Assembly (NCBI GenBank): GCA_039184055.1
Contig: JBCDBH010000348.1
Location: 1-6,366, forward strand
Length of the DNA stretch: 6,366 bases
Direction of reading: 5' to 3'
DNA from: JBCDBH01 sp039184055
GTDB lineage: Bacteria > Acidobacteriota > Thermoanaerobaculia > Multivoradales > J023
In this document: positions 4,687 through 6,366 of the stretch, piece by piece
Position numbering within the stretch: position 1 is the stretch's first letter
Layout: each line of letters starts with the position of its first letter
Translations under genes and position numbers: made by a program
The notes under the pieces: model-generated
The model's input: the letters and a program-made list of their open reading frames with translations, nothing else
Told to the model about the DNA's origin: nothing
Databases searched by the model: none

Positions 4687-6366
4687 ATGAAACACATCGT
4701 CTTGCTGCTCGCTTTGCTCGTCGTCCCGTCGACGACGCTGCTCGCCACGGACGGAACCGTCACTCGGCCCAGCCTCGTCCATGAAACAAACGGCGACTTC
4801 GATGCTGACGGGCGACTCGATCGCATGCTCGTCGACGGTGTTGCGCTGCGCTTCGAGCTCGCCAACGGCGCCATCGCAACACGTTCCTTCGCCGGTCCAA
4901 TTACCGCTCTGGCGACAGGGGAGCTCGGTCGTCGTGATGGCATCACCGACCTCGCCGTTGCCGTCGAGACGGCTTTCGGCAGTCGTTTGTGGCTGTACCA
5001 GTCGCCAACCGGCGTGCTCGGCGCTACGCCTCGGAGCACGAGCCTGCCGGGAGTGGCGAACGCTTTGCTCATCGGTCGATTCGATCGTCGTCCAGGTGGC
5101 GACGTGCTGGCCGCCGTGGAAGATCAGCTTCTGCTGGTCGATACCTCGGGGCGATGGGTGGATCGAGCCTCGGTTTCGAATTCGGTTGCTGGCCTCGAGC
5201 GTCGCGCGGCAAGACCAGGAGGGCAGCACGCGGTCGAGATCATCACCACCGAAGGTCGTCACTTCCTTTTGACCGAGGGTGACGGGTTGAGCGAGGCCTG
5301 GAATCGTGCCGTCGAGATCGAAACCGAGACGGTTGTTCGACTCGGCGGGCCCTTCGTGGTGACGTCGCCCGCCGATACCGGTGACGTCATGCCCGGCGAT
5401 GGCACCTGTGACATCGGCACCGGAGAGTGCACCTTGCGGGCCGCCATCGACGAATCGAATGCCCTTGGCGGTCTCGACACCATCCTCTTCGATCTGACTG
5501 GCGCGCCGTTCATCACACCGATGGTGGCACCGCTCGTCATCACCGATCCGGTCATTCTCGACGCCACCTCGCAGCCGACGACCGGCGCCGTCGAAATCGA
5601 CGGCTCGATGATCATCGGGGTGCCCGCCTGCGATGTCTTGGTCGAGGGTGGAAGCAGCACGATTACGGGTCTGGTCTTTACCGCGAGCTCGGTTTGTCTC
5701 GATGGTGCTGGCGGCAATGTGCTCGAAGGCAATTTCTTCGGGGTCGATCCGAGTGTCACCACGCCGACCATCGGTTCGAGCCTGCGGATCACCTCGGCGA
5801 GCAACACGGTCGGTGGCACCACCGTTGCGGCGCGCAACTACTTCGTCGACTCGATGCTCACCGTCGGTACGGATCTCTTCGGTGCGACCGCTTTCGACAA
5901 TCGAGTGATCGGCAACTACTTCGGGGTCGATCCCACGGGCATGACGACCATTGGAAGTGGCTATGGCCTCTCGGTGAGCAGTGGCTCGGTGGCCTCGGGA
6001 AGCAACGACATCGGCGGCACCTTGACCGGCGAAGGCAATGTGCTCGCCGGAACCGATCCGATCGTCATCTTCGGCGCCGCTACCACCGGCAATTTGGTGC
6101 AAGGCAATCGGATCGGCGTGCACGCCGACGGTACCGCCGCGTTCGCCGGCACCTCGGCGAGCGGAGTCATCATCACCGACACCAGCTCACACACCGTTGG
6201 CGGTGGCGTCGCGAGCGCCGCCAACGTCATCGCCGGCAACACGTCAGCCGATCCCGGCAACCACGGCGTGTGGATCAGCGGCACGACGTCTGATCTGATT
6301 CGGATCGTCGGCAACTTCATCGGCACTGATATCACCGGCAGCACCGAATTGGGAGGCTACGAAGAC
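4687..6366 (+). CDS. Secreted FG-GAP / CSLREA / parallel beta-helix protein (3' end beyond window)
   Basis: An open frame of 560 codons starts at the ATG at 4687, which has AGAGGAG (4676-4682) four bases upstream, and is still open at the window end. MKHIVLLLALLVVPSTTLLA is a signal peptide with likely cleavage after A20. Residues about 30-215 hold FG-GAP/VCBS-like segments with Asp-rich loops, seen best as NGDFDADGRLD (35-45) and weaker as RRDGITDLAV (84-93) and a later GRFDRRPGGDVL. Residues about 222-300 form a CSLREA-type segment: VVTSPADTGD, a Cys pair (C241, C248), then CTLRAAIDESNA (248-259) and DTILFDL. From about 340 the chain is a right-handed beta-helix with repeated NxxxGNxxG(V/T)D rungs at 344, 405, 469 and 538 (for example NVLEGNFFGVD and NRVIGNYFGVD). 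Such proteins are surface or extracellular, with adhesion or carbohydrate-related roles; no catalytic residues are recognisable. It is transcribed divergently from the sigma-factor operon. Confidence 0.9.
   Translation, partial: MKHIVLLLALLVVPSTTLLATDGTVTRPSLVHETNGDFDADGRLDRMLVDGVALRFELANGAIATRSFAGPITALATGELGRRDGITDLAVAVETAFGSRLWLYQSPTGVLGATPRSTSLPGVANALLIGRFDRRPGGDVLAAVEDQLLLVDTSGRWVDRASVSNSVAGLERRAARPGGQHAVEIITTEGRHFLLTEGDGLSEAWNRAVEIETETVVRLGGPFVVTSPADTGDVMPGDGTCDIGTGECTLRAAIDESNALGGLDTILFDLTGAPFITPMVAPLVITDPVILDATSQPTTGAVEIDGSMIIGVPACDVLVEGGSSTITGLVFTASSVCLDGAGGNVLEGNFFGVDPSVTTPTIGSSLRITSASNTVGGTTVAARNYFVDSMLTVGTDLFGATAFDNRVIGNYFGVDPTGMTTIGSGYGLSVSSGSVASGSNDIGGTLTGEGNVLAGTDPIVIFGAATTGNLVQGNRIGVHADGTAAFAGTSASGVIITDTSSHTVGGGVASAANVIAGNTSADPGNHGVWISGTTSDLIRIVGNFIGTDITGSTELGGYED

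Noticed and set aside
4576..6123. Long 515-codon open frame on the minus strand opposite the beta-helix gene
   Set aside because: It lies fully antisense to a plus-strand gene with a signal peptide, ribosome binding site and recognisable repeats. Its own product is a low-complexity Asp/Arg/Gly/His-rich chain with no domain, a typical shadow in GC-rich DNA.
5427..6293. 288-codon plus-strand frame inside the beta-helix gene
   Set aside because: It is out of frame with the beta-helix coding sequence, and its product is Arg/His-rich with no domain, as expected for a shifted frame of Gly/Thr/Ser-rich codons.

Overview
The window is GC-rich and densely coding, and it holds no RNA genes, insertion sequences or CRISPR array that I can see. 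The gene content suggests an environmental, gene-rich bacterium with a cell envelope: an ECF sigma factor, a membrane anti-sigma-like protein, a TPR-CHAT peptidase-like protein and a secreted CSLREA/beta-helix protein. This mix is common in Acidobacteriota-type and myxobacteria-type genomes, but the phylum is a guess; no marker gene is present.

Layout. On the minus strand, reading from about 4556 down to 527, three genes form a compact operon: an ECF-family RNA polymerase sigma factor (4556-3972), a single-pass membrane protein with an anti-sigma-like N-terminus whose zinc ligands are all replaced (3930-2887), and a TPR-CHAT protein with an apparent export signal (2890-527). The last two overlap by four bases (GTGA), so translation is probably coupled. 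After a short gap holding a small hairpin and a possible weak promoter, two more minus-strand genes follow: a 79-residue tryptophan-containing orphan protein (418-179) and, 16 bases on, a gene cut by the window edge (162-1). The N-terminus of that last gene faintly resembles polyprenyl-synthetase-like proteins.

Divergent from the sigma factor, across a 130-base intergenic region, a plus-strand gene (4687 to the window end, incomplete) encodes a secreted protein. It has a signal peptide, FG-GAP-like Asp-rich loops, a CSLREA-type segment and a right-handed beta-helix repeat region.

How the genes may work together (inference). The sigma factor would be controlled by the membrane protein, whose extracytoplasmic part carries a fibronectin-III-like fold. 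The exported TPR-CHAT protein could act as a peptidase or sensor in the same envelope pathway. The divergent secreted beta-helix protein is a natural candidate target. The sigma/degenerate anti-sigma/CHAT module is the most interesting content. The small Trp-containing protein next to a possible prenyl-transferase-like gene is a second, weaker lead.
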